A stretch of DNA of 64,000 nt from Yamagishiella unicocca (taxonomy: Eukaryota > Chlorophyta > Chlorophyceae > Chlamydomonadales > Volvocaceae), in NCBI GenBank assembly GCA_003116995.1, contig BDSL01000112.1, forward strand, positions 62,001 to 126,000, given 5' to 3'. Under the pieces are notes generated by a model that made no database searches, was not told the origin of the DNA, and saw only the letters and a list, made by a program, of their open reading frames with translations. The translations under genes and the position numbers were made by a program. This document shows positions 11,001-22,046 of the stretch, piece by piece (position 1 is the stretch's first letter; every line of letters begins with the position of its first letter).

Positions 11001-14000
11001 GGGGAGGGACCAGAAGACCCGGTTGCTCGACATTAGACAGGAAACCCGGAGGGCGGAGGGGTGGGTGGGCTGTGATGATTGCGTTTGACGGGCCTCGAGG
11101 AGGGGTGTGACCAGGAGTGGCAGCCTTGGGGTTCACGTTTTGCACGCCGGGAGATGTGGGTTGTCAGCGGAAGCTGTCCGTACGGTGTCACAGGACCGTG
11201 CGGTGTATAAAATGTGCGCCCCTTCCCGCCGCCTTAAGTCCTATTGTATCATGGTGTATCATGGTTGTGTCCCCTCGCTGATGCTGCTCCTCCACAGGAC
11301 TCGCCACACGTGCCGTTTAGGGACTCCAAGCTCACCCGCCTGCTCCAGGTGCGGCGGCGCGGCAGTGGGTGGGGAGGGGTTGCGGCAGTGGGGAGAGAGT
11401 GGTTGGTCGGGGAGGTGAGGTGAGGCCCGACCCCGGATTCCAACGGTGAGGGATGCGGCTCCGGGCTTAAAAGCATGAGATGGTCTTCCCCCACCGCCTG
11501 CTCCCGGCCCGCAACCCCCCGCCCCCAGGCAAGCCCGAACGCGCGTGTCCCAAAACGTTTCCTACTCGGACTAATTTACCTCTTTAACGCTGTCTACTCG
11601 GACTAACGTATCTCTTTAACGCTGTCCAGTAGGACTGGCTGACCTCTTCTAAGTGCCGACCTACGGCTTATCCTCCCAACCCGCCCGCAGGAGTCCCTCG
11701 GCGGCAATGCGAAGACCTCCCTCATCCTGTGCCTCTCGGACGTGCGCCAGCACGCGGACGAGTCGCTGCAGTCGCTGCAGTTCGGCTCCCGAGCCGCCTG
11801 CGTCCGCAACAAGCCGGTCGTGAACGAGCGGCTGCAGATGCGGCAGCTGACGGCGGAGCTGCTGGCGGCGCTGGAGGTGCGGGCGAGCGCGAAAGGAAGC
11901 GAAGGGGCGAAAGGAAGCAAAGGGGCGAAAGGAACGTTTTTTCCTAAACAAAACGCAGTTTGTTTCTTCCTTTGGTTTTCTTCTTGTTTGCACGAAGGAC
12001 CCGGTTGCGTGGGCGCGGGGGTAAAAGAGAGGAAACCCGAGCGGGGCCGGGGGTGGCGAAAATGTCCGGTTATTGGACCGGGGGGGGTACAAAAAAGAAC
12101 AAGTTACTCGACGTATGGGGGCCGGGCGGGAAGGTGGCATAATGACCGTTGACGCGGTAAGGACAGGGTTGAGGGGTGTGTGTGCGGGAGGAAGTGTTGC
12201 GCCATCAACGAACGAGTCAGCCTTAGTTCAAGGACCATCCTCCCACCTCCATCTGGTTTTCTGCTCCCACCACCATCTGGTTTTCTGCTCCCACCACCGT
12301 CCGCTCAACTCAGCCGCTCCTCCCGCCCGACAGGAGGGGCACGAGCGGGTTGACGGTCTGGAGGCGGCCCTGACGCAAACCAAGGAGGAACGGGACTCGT
12401 TGCAGGTACGACGTACGGCAATGCGGGTGTGACCTGGCCAAAGGATTGTCACTGACGTCAACCGTGCCGGCGTCTTCTGGGTCCGTTTGGTTGTGCCGAT
12501 TGGGGGTTGTGCAGACGGGTCCATCCACCAGCCCCTCACTCCAAACCTGCTCCGCTCCCTCAAACTACAACCCCGTACCTGACGTTTCGCCAGCTGTCGA
12601 TGCCCGCTCTCCTCCCCTCATTTGACCTCATCGCCTCCCCCCCCTAACCCCCGCAAACCAGGCGGCCCTGGCTCGGGAGAAGGCCCGCTCCGCCGCTATC
12701 GCCGACGCTCTGAGGGATGAGTCCAAGGCCAAGGACGCACAGACGGCGGCCAAGCTGGCGGAGCAGGTGGGTGTGGAATGGTTGCTTTGCTGGGGTGCCC
12801 CTCTTGTAGGTAAAGAAGCACCTGGGGCATGCGTTGCCAGGGTCGGGCTGCTGGCTGCCAGGGTCGGGGATTCTCGCCGCCGTCCTTCCCTTACCGCGCC
12901 TAGCATCCTCCGCCAATCTGCCCCGGCGCCCCCCCGCTGGACCCCTCCGTCCCCAGGCGGAGCTGCTTTCGGAGCACGTGCAGCAGCTGGGGCACGTGCA
13001 GCAGCAGCAGGGGCAGCTGGAAATGGAGGTGGCGCGGTTACGGGTGGGTCCGCCGGGCAGGGAAACAAAAACGGGTGAAAATAAATAGAGGAGAAGAGGG
13101 ACTGGCGGTTTGGGTTGGGTTGGCCCGTATTGTGCGGTGGCCGCGTGACACCGGGGGTTCAGGGCTTGAGACGGTTGACTTCACCGGCTCCGCCCATCAG
13201 GACAGACAGGGACATGCCCTGGGGCTGCAAGGGCCGTAAGTCCACCCTCGCAAGCCGGTTCTCAACCCCATGCCCCAACGCGCGCCCCAACCCACAGGAG
13301 GCGGCGCGCGTCCGGGAGGAGGCGCACCGTGCCGAGGTTTCGGGGCTGCAGGAGCGCCTGGAGGCGGTAAAGGCCGCGGCGGCGGAGGAGCGGGTGGCGC
13401 TGGAGGCGGCGGCACGGAGGTGGGCGGGCCGGCCTCGCAGGGTTTTGCGGGAATTGTGGGAATTGCGGGTTTTCCCGACTGCGGCTCGATCTTTACATGA
13501 ACCAAATCATTAATAATTATTATCACAATTATTAGTACATATAACCGGTGACAAAATTCGTATCACGTAACTCCCGGGTCCCGCCACCTCCTGGGTTCGC
13601 AGCCAGCACTCGCAGCTGGTGGCGGCGGCGCAGAAGCAGGCGGCGGCGCTGCTGGCGCGTCTGGCCCAGGAGCGAGCCGCCGCACGGGACCAGGCGGCGT
13701 CTATCCATCTTGCGCTCACACGGTTGCAGCGGGCGCTGGGGGAGCTGGCGGCGGGGCCGGTGCCGGCGGAGGAGGGCGCGGCGGCGGCGGCGGAGCCGTA
13801 CCATGGCGGGAGTGGGGCCGTCAGGTCGCTGGGGAGCAGCGGGGGGATGGGAGGAGGATCGGAGGGGGGCCAGGACGGAGGCGCAGCGCCGGCGGCGGCG
13901 GCGGCCGCGATGCGGCCGCAATGGATCGCGGGCCTGGCGGCGGCGGCGGCCGCCGCCGTCAGCCGCCGGACTATGTCGGCGGGGGGCAGCTCCGGCGGCG

Positions 14001-17000
14001 GCGACAACGGGGGCAGCAGTGCCGTACAGCTGATCCAGGAGGCCCTTGGGCTGACGGCGGCGGGCGCGGAGGAGGGGCCCGAGGCCGCCGCCGCCGCCGC
14101 CGGCGGCTCGGGGCCCATGGGTCCAGCCGCCGCCCTCCAGCTGCAGCTGCAGTTAGAAGGGGCAGAGGCGGGCCGGGATCAGGCCCTTCACGACGCCGCA
14201 AACAGTACCGGCACGGCAGGCTATTTTGCCGGCGGCTGGCACGACCGATCGTCCCACAGCGCGCCAGGTGCGCATGCTTCGCAGCTACTACCGCAGCAGC
14301 ACGCTACAGCCGCCGCCAGCCGCGACCGGCTGGCCTCGGCCTCCATGAAGCTGTCCACGGGCAACATGGAGGACATCGACGCGGCGCTGGCGGCAGCCCG
14401 TGAGGATCTGCTCGCGGATCTGAACGCCGTACAGCTCGCGAGATGTGGATCTGGATCTGGGGTCGACCGCAATCACCCCTCGGCCTCTGTCGCTGCTAAG
14501 GTCTACGGCTCGTCCTCCGTACAGGACGTGGCGGCGGCGGCGGTCGCGGGGACCCGACCTCAGCTATCGCCCCGGTCTTCCGGCCGCGCATCCGCCAGCG
14601 GCGTCGCCGGCGGCAGCTACGCTGCCGACTACGCTTCCGCTGCCGCCGCCGCCGCCGCCACCGCTGGCGGCCCCGTTTCGCCCGGCCGCCAGTCGATGAG
14701 CTACGGCCAGCTCCACGGGGGCTATGCTGCCGCCGCGCTCCAAAACCCGCAGCCCGCCAACGGCCTCCTCCCCGCAGCTAAGAACGAGGGACCGTTCAAC
14801 GTCTCCGGCAGCAGCAGCAGCAACAACAACGGCCGCTCCCCGCCGCCGGCGCAGTGGCTGGCGGCCGCGGCGCAGGCGGCCAATGTGGTGCTGCTGCCGG
14901 TTTCCAACGGCTGGACGGCGCGGCGGGGCATCAACAGCAGCGGCGGCGGCGGCGGCCAGCTCGCCGGCGGCAGTCTTTGCGACGAGGCATCTGGCCAGTC
15001 CTCTGCCAGCGTGAGCATGCCCTGTCCGCCAGCGGTGGGTGCCATGGCTCACTCCAACAGCACCACAACCGACAGCCGCAGCCACTCCTTGTCCTCGCCC
15101 TGCATGGACGATAGCGGCCGGATGGCCACCGCCGCCGCCAGCCCCTCCCCCACCAGTCGCGACATGTCCTCCCAGCCTGCCGTACCCGCGGCCGCCGCCG
15201 CCGCGGCGGCGGCGGCGGCCGCCTCCGCGAGGGAGACGACGCGGCTGTGTTCCGGCATTCTGAACCTCAACCCCGCCTTTGACGCTGTGGATTCGGACTG
15301 CTTGAAGACAGCTGACCACATCATGACGGGGGTACGACTGAACGGAGGCATGGCGCGCGCCGCCAGCAGCGGGGGCGCCTCGCTGTCGTCCCTGGCAGCG
15401 GCTTCTGCGGCCGGCGCCAGCGACGGCGGCGCCGAGTCGGGATCGAACCGGCGACCTGCCGCGTGGCAGCCCACGGCGGCGGGTGCGGAGGGCCAGCCGC
15501 AGGGCTCCTCCCTGCCATCGCAGTCGCCTCTGTACGCCGGTATTCAAGTGCAGCTGAACGCGCTGATGGACATGGCAGGGGCGCTGAGGAAGGCCAAGTT
15601 CGAGCTGGAGGCGCGTGCGGCCCGGCAGGTGAGGCGGTTGCCGTGATACGGCGCGACGGTTGCCGGCAGTTGCTGGCGGTTGTGTGATTTCCCGCGGCGC
15701 CGGTGCGGCGCATGATAGCGGGCACGGTGGATGCCAAGTTGTGGATGGATGACGTGTTCACTCATGGTAGGGCGCAGGGCGGGTTCGAGGAAGACCCGTG
15801 GATGCCCGAAAACCCGAAAAGAAACCCAGGGCGGGTGGGGTGGGGGTTGCGTGGCGAGCAGCGCTGCGGGATGTTTTCGTGAGCTGGCAGCGCCGCCAAG
15901 AGCCTCGCTGGGGGCGGTGTGACTGTCACCCTCGCGGACCACGGAATAAGCGCCGGTGGTGGTGCCCCTCCGACTGGTTGGTCACCCAGGCCAGCGAGCT
16001 GGCGCGGCGGCGGGACGAGCAAGTGCAGATGGAGGCGGATGCGAGTGGCCAGCTGCAGGTACGTGTGTATGTGGGCGGGGTGGAGTGGACCAGTAGGGGC
16101 GGGTAAGGGACTGGGTCGGATAGGTCTGTGAGGAAAGCCGTGGGTCGGCACTAAAACCCTAAAACCCAAACCGGACTGATTGGTGGGTTTGAGGAAGACC
16201 CGTGGAAATGGGTCGTGGGGGGAAATGGGTCGTGGGGGGCAGCGGCTGCTCGGGAAAGTGGGGGGATAGCGGCGGAAGTGGAGCGAAGTTGTTTTGCAGC
16301 GGACAACTTATGTGCCCAAGACAACCCAACAAACCAATGAAGCAACAAACCAATAGAACCAACAAAGCAATGAACCAACAATCCAACACCCGTCGCAGGC
16401 CACCCGGGGCACGCTCGCAGTCGCCGAGCTGCAACTCGCCAGTACGGCACAGGAGCTGGAGGCCACCCGCCGTATACTGGACGAGACCGTGCAGGAGCTG
16501 GGGCAGACCCGCCGGGAGCTGGACGAGCGGGGCGCTGCGTTGGACGAGACGCGGGAAAAGCTGGACGAGACGGCGGCCATGTACATCGATGCGACGAGGC
16601 TGTTGGACGAGACACGCTTGCAGCTGGAGTCGAGCAGGAGGGAGGGGCAGCGGCTCGAGTCGGAGTTAGAGCGGGCGGAGGTAGGTGGGCTGCGAGGGAA
16701 ACCCCGTGGGTTAGGGCGGGGGAATAGCGGGAGAGTCGATGGATCGATGAAGGAGAGAAGGGGCCTTGCTAGCTGGCGGGTGGTGCGAGGTTACATGCTG
16801 CAGAACTGGGGTGTGTGGCGGAAAACAGTAGGGCAGGAATGGATGACCAAGATCGGGGGGGTCGGTCGGATAAGGACGGGGTTGTGGCATCCGAGCGATC
16901 GTGTGGCTGGTGGGTGCAACCGTAACTCCACATGCGGCCTGCTGGAGCTCATGGCGAGTCCCTTAACCCCCGGGTTAAGGGTTTTGCGATCTCCCGATGT

Positions 17001-19735
17001 CCTCCTCCACCATACACGCGCCCCTGCCCGCGTCCCCCCTCAACCCTCCCCCATACGGTTTTTTCTGGCATCCACGGGTCTTCCTCAACCCTCCCCCCCA
17101 AGGCTTTCATCTCACCCCCCGAGCCCCCTCCCTCACCCTTCCGCCCAGGCCGAGTTGTCTTCGGAGCAGGCATCGCTCAGGTCCACTCTGGCGGCCTCTG
17201 CGCGCAGCATGGTGGCATCCACGCAGGCGCTGGCGGCGCGACACGAGCTGCAGCGCCAGGTGGGGGCGATGTGGCGGGGGGGAGCAGGGAGGGGCGGCGG
17301 GGGCTGAACGGGGGTTACATAAGTGAACAGGTAACGCGACTGGGGAAATGTAGCGTGTGCATAGCCTGGGGGGGGCCAGGATGCGGAGGTACCCGGAGGG
17401 AGGGGTGCCCGCGAGAATAGACCCCCTTCCCTTCCCCTTTCCCCAGTCGGTTGACTTGGTTCTCTTATGTCCTTGTACGACAGCCGTCGGGCCATCGGTT
17501 GTTACTGCCAGCCATGCCTTTTCTGTTAGTTCGGTTGTCCCTAACCGCTTTCTGGTTCCGCGGTCCGCCCCGAAACCACAGGTTCGCGCGGCGAACGCCA
17601 TCAAGCGGTGGTACAAGCTGCACAAGTTGAAGCAGCTGAAGGGCCAGATGGCGGCCAAGGAGCAGGTGGGGGCTGCATAAAAGAACCGGTAACTCGACAT
17701 GGGAAGTTGTAGCTGATGCATAGGTTGCAGGTGGGGGGGGGGCAGGGGGTTGGACAAGGCAGGGGGGAAGGCGGCCGGCTGAATCAGCACGGACATGAAT
17801 CGACCTGCGGCTCCTGACAGCTGATACGGTAGGTGGGAAGCATAAGTCGGCTGCAACGTGGCATAACCTGGGCTGCTATGGACTCCTGATCGTCTGCTTT
17901 ACCGGACTGACCTCACGGGCTACCCGACTGGATCCGACTGGATCTGGCTTGATCTGTCCCCTTCTCCCCGCACGCACACGCAGGAGCTGCTCGAGGCGGA
18001 CAAGGCCGTGCTGCAGCGGGAGGCGCTGCAGGCGGCGCGGGCAGGGCAGGCGCTGGTGCAGGAGTCGGTGGGGGCCATCCAGGTGCGGCGGGGCGGAGAA
18101 GGGGGCGGAGAAGGGGATTAGGAATCGGGAAATGGGCTGGGGAACGGCGCGGGGAAGGGGAAATGGAGAGGACAAGCGAGCGGGGGTGCTCCCTCCCTAA
18201 CATCCTAAGTCCAAGGCCTGTTTTTCGTCCTGGGCTATCCGACCCCACCGACCCCTCCTGCTATCCCCGTCCCTGCTGGCCCCAACCCTGCCCCCCCACC
18301 CCTGCCGGCTAGTTTCTGCCCTCTGTTTCCTATGTCGCCCAACCGGGTCTTCTCGCCGCCCCCTGCCACCCGGGGCCGTCTGCTCGAGCGCTCCGGCATG
18401 CGGTCCTCAAACCCGTCTCGTGCACTTATTTCTCGGTCACTCCTTGCCTTCGGTTTACAATGTTGTTGTTGTCAACCGGTTTCCTCCCCCACCCCGGCCA
18501 TCATGCCACCCCCCACCCCCGCTCCATGGGGCGGACTCCGGAAGCGGTCTAGTCCGACCCATTAGGTGTCCGCCGACCATGCGCCGACTATCCTGTCCTT
18601 GTCGCGTCAACGGTTTTTATGCCACACAGCCGCCCCACGGATGCCCTCTCATACCGCCCCCCCCCGCCGCCCGCTCCAGGACGCCGTGGGCTCTATCCTG
18701 GCCGCATTTGTGGGTCGCCGCTACGAGCTGGATGCGCGGAAGTCCCTGCACGAGCGCCTCAACAAGGTGCTGCCGGCGGGGGCGGGGGCGCAGGCGGGGG
18801 CCGCTGCCGGCAGCGCACGCCCGCAGCTCACTGTACGACCCCCGCCTGGCGGCGGCGGCGCCGGCGCCGGCGGCGGCGGCACCCCCAGCGGCGGCAGCGC
18901 CTCCGCCGTGCCGCTGACGCTGACGCCGGCCGCCACCCGGCACCGCTCCGCGCCGCTCTCCCTGATGCTGTCGGCGGTAACATTAACGAGGACGCCAGCG
19001 TCGCAGAGGTGGCAGGCCGCGGGTAGTGTGGGTGTTAGCGGCGCCGCCGGGTCGGCTGGGGACGACGGAAGGCCGGTCTCCGGTGCCCCACAGCAGCAGC
19101 AGCGGCAGCAGCAGCAACGCGCCACCGTGCCGCTGTCCATGCGATCGCTGGAAGGCGCCGATGCGTCCGGAGCTGAAGAGACGCCCGGCAGCCGCTGCGG
19201 AGGCGGAGACGGGAGCGGTGCTGGGGGGGACTCCGGAAGCGGCGCTGGCAATGTCCTTGGTGTTGCAGGCGGCAGCGGTTCTGGTAGAGGCGGCAGTGCC
19301 GGCGGCAGCGGTGCTGGTAACGGTGCCAATGGTTCTGGTAGAGGCGGCAGTGCCGGCGGCAGCGGTGCTGGTAACGGTGCCAATGGTTCTGGTAGAGGCG
19401 GCAGTGCCGGCGGCAGCGGCGCTGGCACTGCCATCAGCGCGGCCGCGGACGGCGATGCTAACGGCGACACCGGAGTCAGCAACCGTGTCAGTGAGGGCAA
19501 CGGTGGCAACGGCGACGACGGCAACGGAATCGCCGGCGGTGGCGGTGGCGGTGAAAGCGCTGTCAGCAGGCGCGCCAGCGAGGGCAACGGGGGAGACAGC
19601 AACGCCGGTCGCGGCGAAGAAGCCGGTCGTGGTGACGAGGGCGGTGGTGGCTCGGGGGTCGGGGCCGCGGACGGCGGTCACACGAATGGCGTTGTCAGGG
19701 GGGGCAGCGGTGAGGGCAGCGGAGGCGGTGCATAG
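5030..19735 (+). CDS. Orphan N-terminal-motor kinesin with coiled coils and IQ-like motif
   Basis: Twenty-three exons: 5030-5201, 5436-5541, 5889-5928, 6311-6422, 7880-8016, 8588-8638, 8950-9056, 9875-9947, 10220-10294, 10524-10670, 11298-11348, 11691-11876, 12334-12405, 12662-12766, 12957-13043, 13298-13419, 13603-15628, 15990-16058, 16399-16680, 17149-17259, 17582-17665, 17984-18082, 18680-19735. All phases agree, giving about 1789 aa. The motor spans residues 58-415: start [12 protein letters not shown]-loop GQTGAGKT (141-148), switch I NAHSSRSH (250-257), switch II DLAGSE (301-306), then [10 protein letters not shown]. All ATPase residues are intact, so it should be an ATP-driven microtubule motor. 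Coiled-coil segments follow (about 400-600 and 1224-1440), split by a 675-residue Ala/Gly/Ser-rich exon. An IQ-like helix ([15 protein letters not shown]) lies near 1381, and the tail is Gly/Ser repeats. The motor ([14 protein letters not shown]) looks closest to ungrouped/ARK-like kinesins, but no armadillo repeats are seen; the subfamily is uncertain. The ATG at 5030 precedes a phase-1 intron that joins cleanly to the motor. Confidence 0.94.
5929..5976 (+). repeat. 12-bp tandem repeat at start of kinesin intron 3
   Basis: About four copies of GCGGTTGCCCTT follow directly on the donor of the 40-bp exon 5889-5928. Length changes here would move only intron size. Confidence 0.9.
6203..6300 (+). 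repeat. ~37-bp imperfect triplicate before kinesin exon 4
   Basis: Three imperfect copies of a unit containing GGTCGCTCCCCTGTGGTGTAC and CATCGACGTCCC lie just upstream of the acceptor at 6310. Confidence 0.8.
6674..7104 (+). repeat. 17-bp satellite in kinesin intron 4
   Basis: About 25 copies of GGGGCATCGCACGAAGT, with AAAT/AAGT and CGCAC/ACAC variants. Because 17 is not a multiple of three and the unit lacks stops, long frames stay open on both strands; these are shadows, not genes. The array lies in the phase-1 intron that splits the P-loop codon between GQTG and AGKT. Confidence 0.97.
7578..7702 (+). repeat. 33-bp tandem repeat in kinesin intron 4
   Basis: Three full copies and one partial copy of a unit built from CCCAATGTACCCAACGACC and CAAACGACCCCAGT. 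The unit length is a multiple of three, which explains open frames in the region. Confidence 0.9.
8111..8195 (+). repeat. Dispersed intronic repeat, family A (best copy)
   Basis: Contains GAGGGAGACCCGTGGATGCC, AAAACCGTTTAAAACAG and GAGATGCATGCTGGAGAACT. Other copies: 6437-6470, 15785-15815, 38985-39020, 41909-41958, 44867-44905 (+); 17064-17092, 27717-27780, 41600-41655, 45765-45799, 61303-61337 (-). Confidence 0.88.
8200..8262 (+). repeat. 16-bp G-rich tandem repeat
   Basis: Four copies of GGCTGGGGGAGGGAGG in kinesin intron 5. The plus strand has many GGG runs and could in principle form G-quadruplexes. Confidence 0.85.
9695..9756 (+). repeat. 30-bp near-perfect inverted repeat (hairpin) in kinesin intron
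   Basis: The arm at 9695-9724 pairs with 9727-9756 around a two-base centre (CC). The core GGGTTCCGATACCGCAC is matched exactly by its reverse complement; the single departure is a G opposite T, a wobble pair in the plus-strand transcript. It lies in the intron between exons 8950-9056 and 9875-9947. Confidence 0.95.
10681..11047 (+). repeat. Duplicated G-rich/ACCCGGTT intronic blocks
   Basis: A block of GGGG run, AAACCGTTTGGGGGGC, G-rich spacer and AGAAGACCCGGTTGCACGAC occurs at about 10681-10755 and again at about 10921-10990, with a third partial copy near 11020. It contains members of the dispersed CCGGTT-type family and fills kinesin intron 10. Confidence 0.8.
13506..13545. other. AT-rich island inside a GC-rich intron
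   Basis: About 40 bp almost without G or C (TAATAATTATTATCACAATTATTAG) lies 58 bp before the acceptor of the large kinesin exon at 13603. It stands out sharply from the flanking sequence. It may be a small insertion; no terminal repeats were found. Confidence 0.7.
19268..19432 (+). repeat. Coding 54-bp repeat in the kinesin tail
   Basis: Three copies of an in-frame unit encode [22 protein letters not shown] 18-residue repeats. Being a multiple of three, copy changes would keep frame. Confidence 0.9.
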
Positions 19736-22046
19736 TGCTACCACCGGGTGGGGGGGTTACAGAAGGGGGTTACAGAACAGAAAGGCGGGGGGGGAGGGGC
19801 AAGAAAACCCAAAACCCACATGTAGAGGGAGCCGGGGGAACATGGTGGGGTGCCTCTGCGTGTTATTGGGGCACATACACACGCAAATACACACAGCGCG
19901 CGCGTTCGCAGCGGGGCGGTAGGTTAAGACACACGCATACTGTGTTTGTACGGTAAGCACCTCGGCCCCGGCCCGCCTGGGGGGGTAGTTGTGCAGTCCT
20001 CATTAGCAGGGGGCTTCCCTGGAGCAATTCACTTCTCCTACCCGGCATCCTGTTTAGGCAACCGGGCAGAGCGGGAAGGCGATGGAGGGGACGACGCTGA
20101 CGGTGAGGCAGCGGCAGCGGGCGGCCCCGGGGGCCCCCCTCGGTGCAGCGATCCAACACAAATACACGTATATGCGGCGCAGCGAGCGGCGAGGTGGGCG
20201 GGCGGGCGGGACGTTGGTCTTGCTTCGTGTGGGTGTCAAAACGCGAGCGAAGGCGATGTTATGCTGAATGGACCATGGCGGGATGTGGTTATAGATGGAT
20301 ATATGGATAGATACGTAGATAGATGGATGGATGGGTAGGCTGCCGGATAGATGGATTGCTGCGGGTACCCGCCGGTGGGCGATACGGTAGCCGATGGGCG
20401 TGTGTTTTAATGTAGCCGTGCTAAGCTGCAGGACGGTTGTTGGCTTTACCCGACTTGATTTGACCCGGCGCGGCTAGACCACGTTGTGGGACTTGTAGCC
20501 GCGGCTGTACGACCGTACCGACTGTACGACGGCTGGGAGGGGCGGCAGGCAGGCAGGGCTACGCCTTCCGAACTGCAGTCGGTCAAACTGGTGCGAGCAG
20601 GTTGAGCCCGGTCGAGCTGGGCCGGGCTGCTCCGAGGATATTTCGCTTGGTCTGGCGGGCTTAGGTGGGTTAGGGCGTAGAGCGTCGACCCTAGAAGGGA
20701 GGATTACGGTCAGCTACAGCTAGCTGAGCAAACGTTGTTGGCGAGCCCGGGTTTGAGGGTATACATACTTTCTGGAAAACCGGGCATGCATGCCCGGTTA
20801 GTTAGGCGGGGTGCGGTGGCGGTTGTTAATGTACGGCAGGGCAGCCGATCGGTGAATGGGAGTTAGGCGGGGTGCGGGTAGTTGGGAAGGTGGCGCCACT
20901 GAAGCCGGTCGGAGGTGCTGCTTGCAGCCAGGCAGGGGGCCGCCTTCGGGTTCCGGAGCAGCCAGATGGGGGGGGGGGCGTGCATCCACCCGTCAGCCAG
21001 GCATCAAGGTGCTCACCTCCAGGGAGGGAAGGATTGATGCGGCGTGGTGGCCAGGCAGGACAGGTGGTCGGTTGGGTTGGTTGGAGGCAACCGCCTCCGC
21101 CACCGGCCTGCCCCAACCCCGGAGGGTTTGGGCGCGGGTCAGGACAGGCGGCCCGTTGAGCTGGGGGCTGCAGCCCCCAGGGCATGTCGGCAGCGTGATG
21201 GGACGTTCTTTCCTTGTCAATTATTGCAAGGCGCGGCGGGACGTACGACAGGGGACGGCAGTAGCAGTGATAGTGGCGGCAGCGTCATGTAGACTTTGGA
21301 CCGAATGTACGTTGCCCGTACAAGTCTCGGTGCTGGTTTCAGCCCCTCACTCCACAGTGTGCCCAGACGTGCTACTGTTACAGCAAGGCGGGTTCTTTGG
21401 TCGTGGTGAGCACCCGACCTGGTCGACGGTACAGCACAACGACCATACGACAGGCCGCAGCATGGCAAAGCGCAGCACGGCACAGCAGGCGCGGCACCTG
21501 GTGCCTACGGATGCCGACCGTGCCGTTTCGACGCGTAACGAGCTCCTAAAGCCGAGCGGTTTCCAATTAGTTCAAACTTCGAAAGGTTACAGGTTGTAGC
21601 AGTGAGCGATCTTGCGCGGTTCTCCATTCGTAAAAATACGCAGGCCCTGCTCGCGACTGGTCGGCTGCCTGGAGAAGTAAGGCGCGATACCTCTCGTTAT
21701 CGCACAAATAGCTAGCTACAGAAATCCCTTTCTTTTCTAGATGCATCGCACGGATGCACGTCCAAGGAATGCGCGCATGGATTGGACCCTAGCGCCGCGT
21801 CGACAGCTTCACGCAATCCGGAGCAGCGCCTTGCTTACGGTCTCGAGGTATCTTCGTCCAGAAACGAAGTCGGTCCTCCCCTTCAACGGACCCACGCAAA
21901 GACTGCTTACCATCGATCGCCCGCTGTGGCAAGTCGCCCTCGCGCCTATGAAGCCATAGCGCCACGCGCATCGGTCCGACCGAGCCTGCAGTTGTTTCCA
22001 TCGGTCAACGCCCTGCGCTGCATCCCTGGAATCCTGGAAACCAAAA
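19736..22046. other. Intergenic stretch: kinesin 3' region and DNase II upstream region
   Basis: No gene was recognised. Contents: many GTACGRC motifs (for example around 20505-20530), an ATGGATAGATA-type short repeat near 20290-20340, and long but domain-free frames at 20856-21599. No clear TGTAA was found close behind the kinesin stop. Confidence 0.5.

Noticed and set aside
13510..14118. Long Ala/Pro/Ser minus-strand frames over the kinesin low-complexity exon (also 14564-15547)
   Set aside because: Mirror frames of GC-rich third positions opposite a confirmed exon; no domain and no splice logic.
15430..15465. GGGATCGAACCGGCGACC resembles the T-arm of a minus-strand tRNA
   Set aside because: Only the T-arm-like piece is present; no acceptor stem, D-arm or anticodon arm, and it lies in a coding exon.
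20856..21599. 247-codon plus-strand frame downstream of the kinesin
   Set aside because: Random-looking composition with Gly/Arg/Trp bias typical of GC-rich noncoding DNA; no start or splice support.
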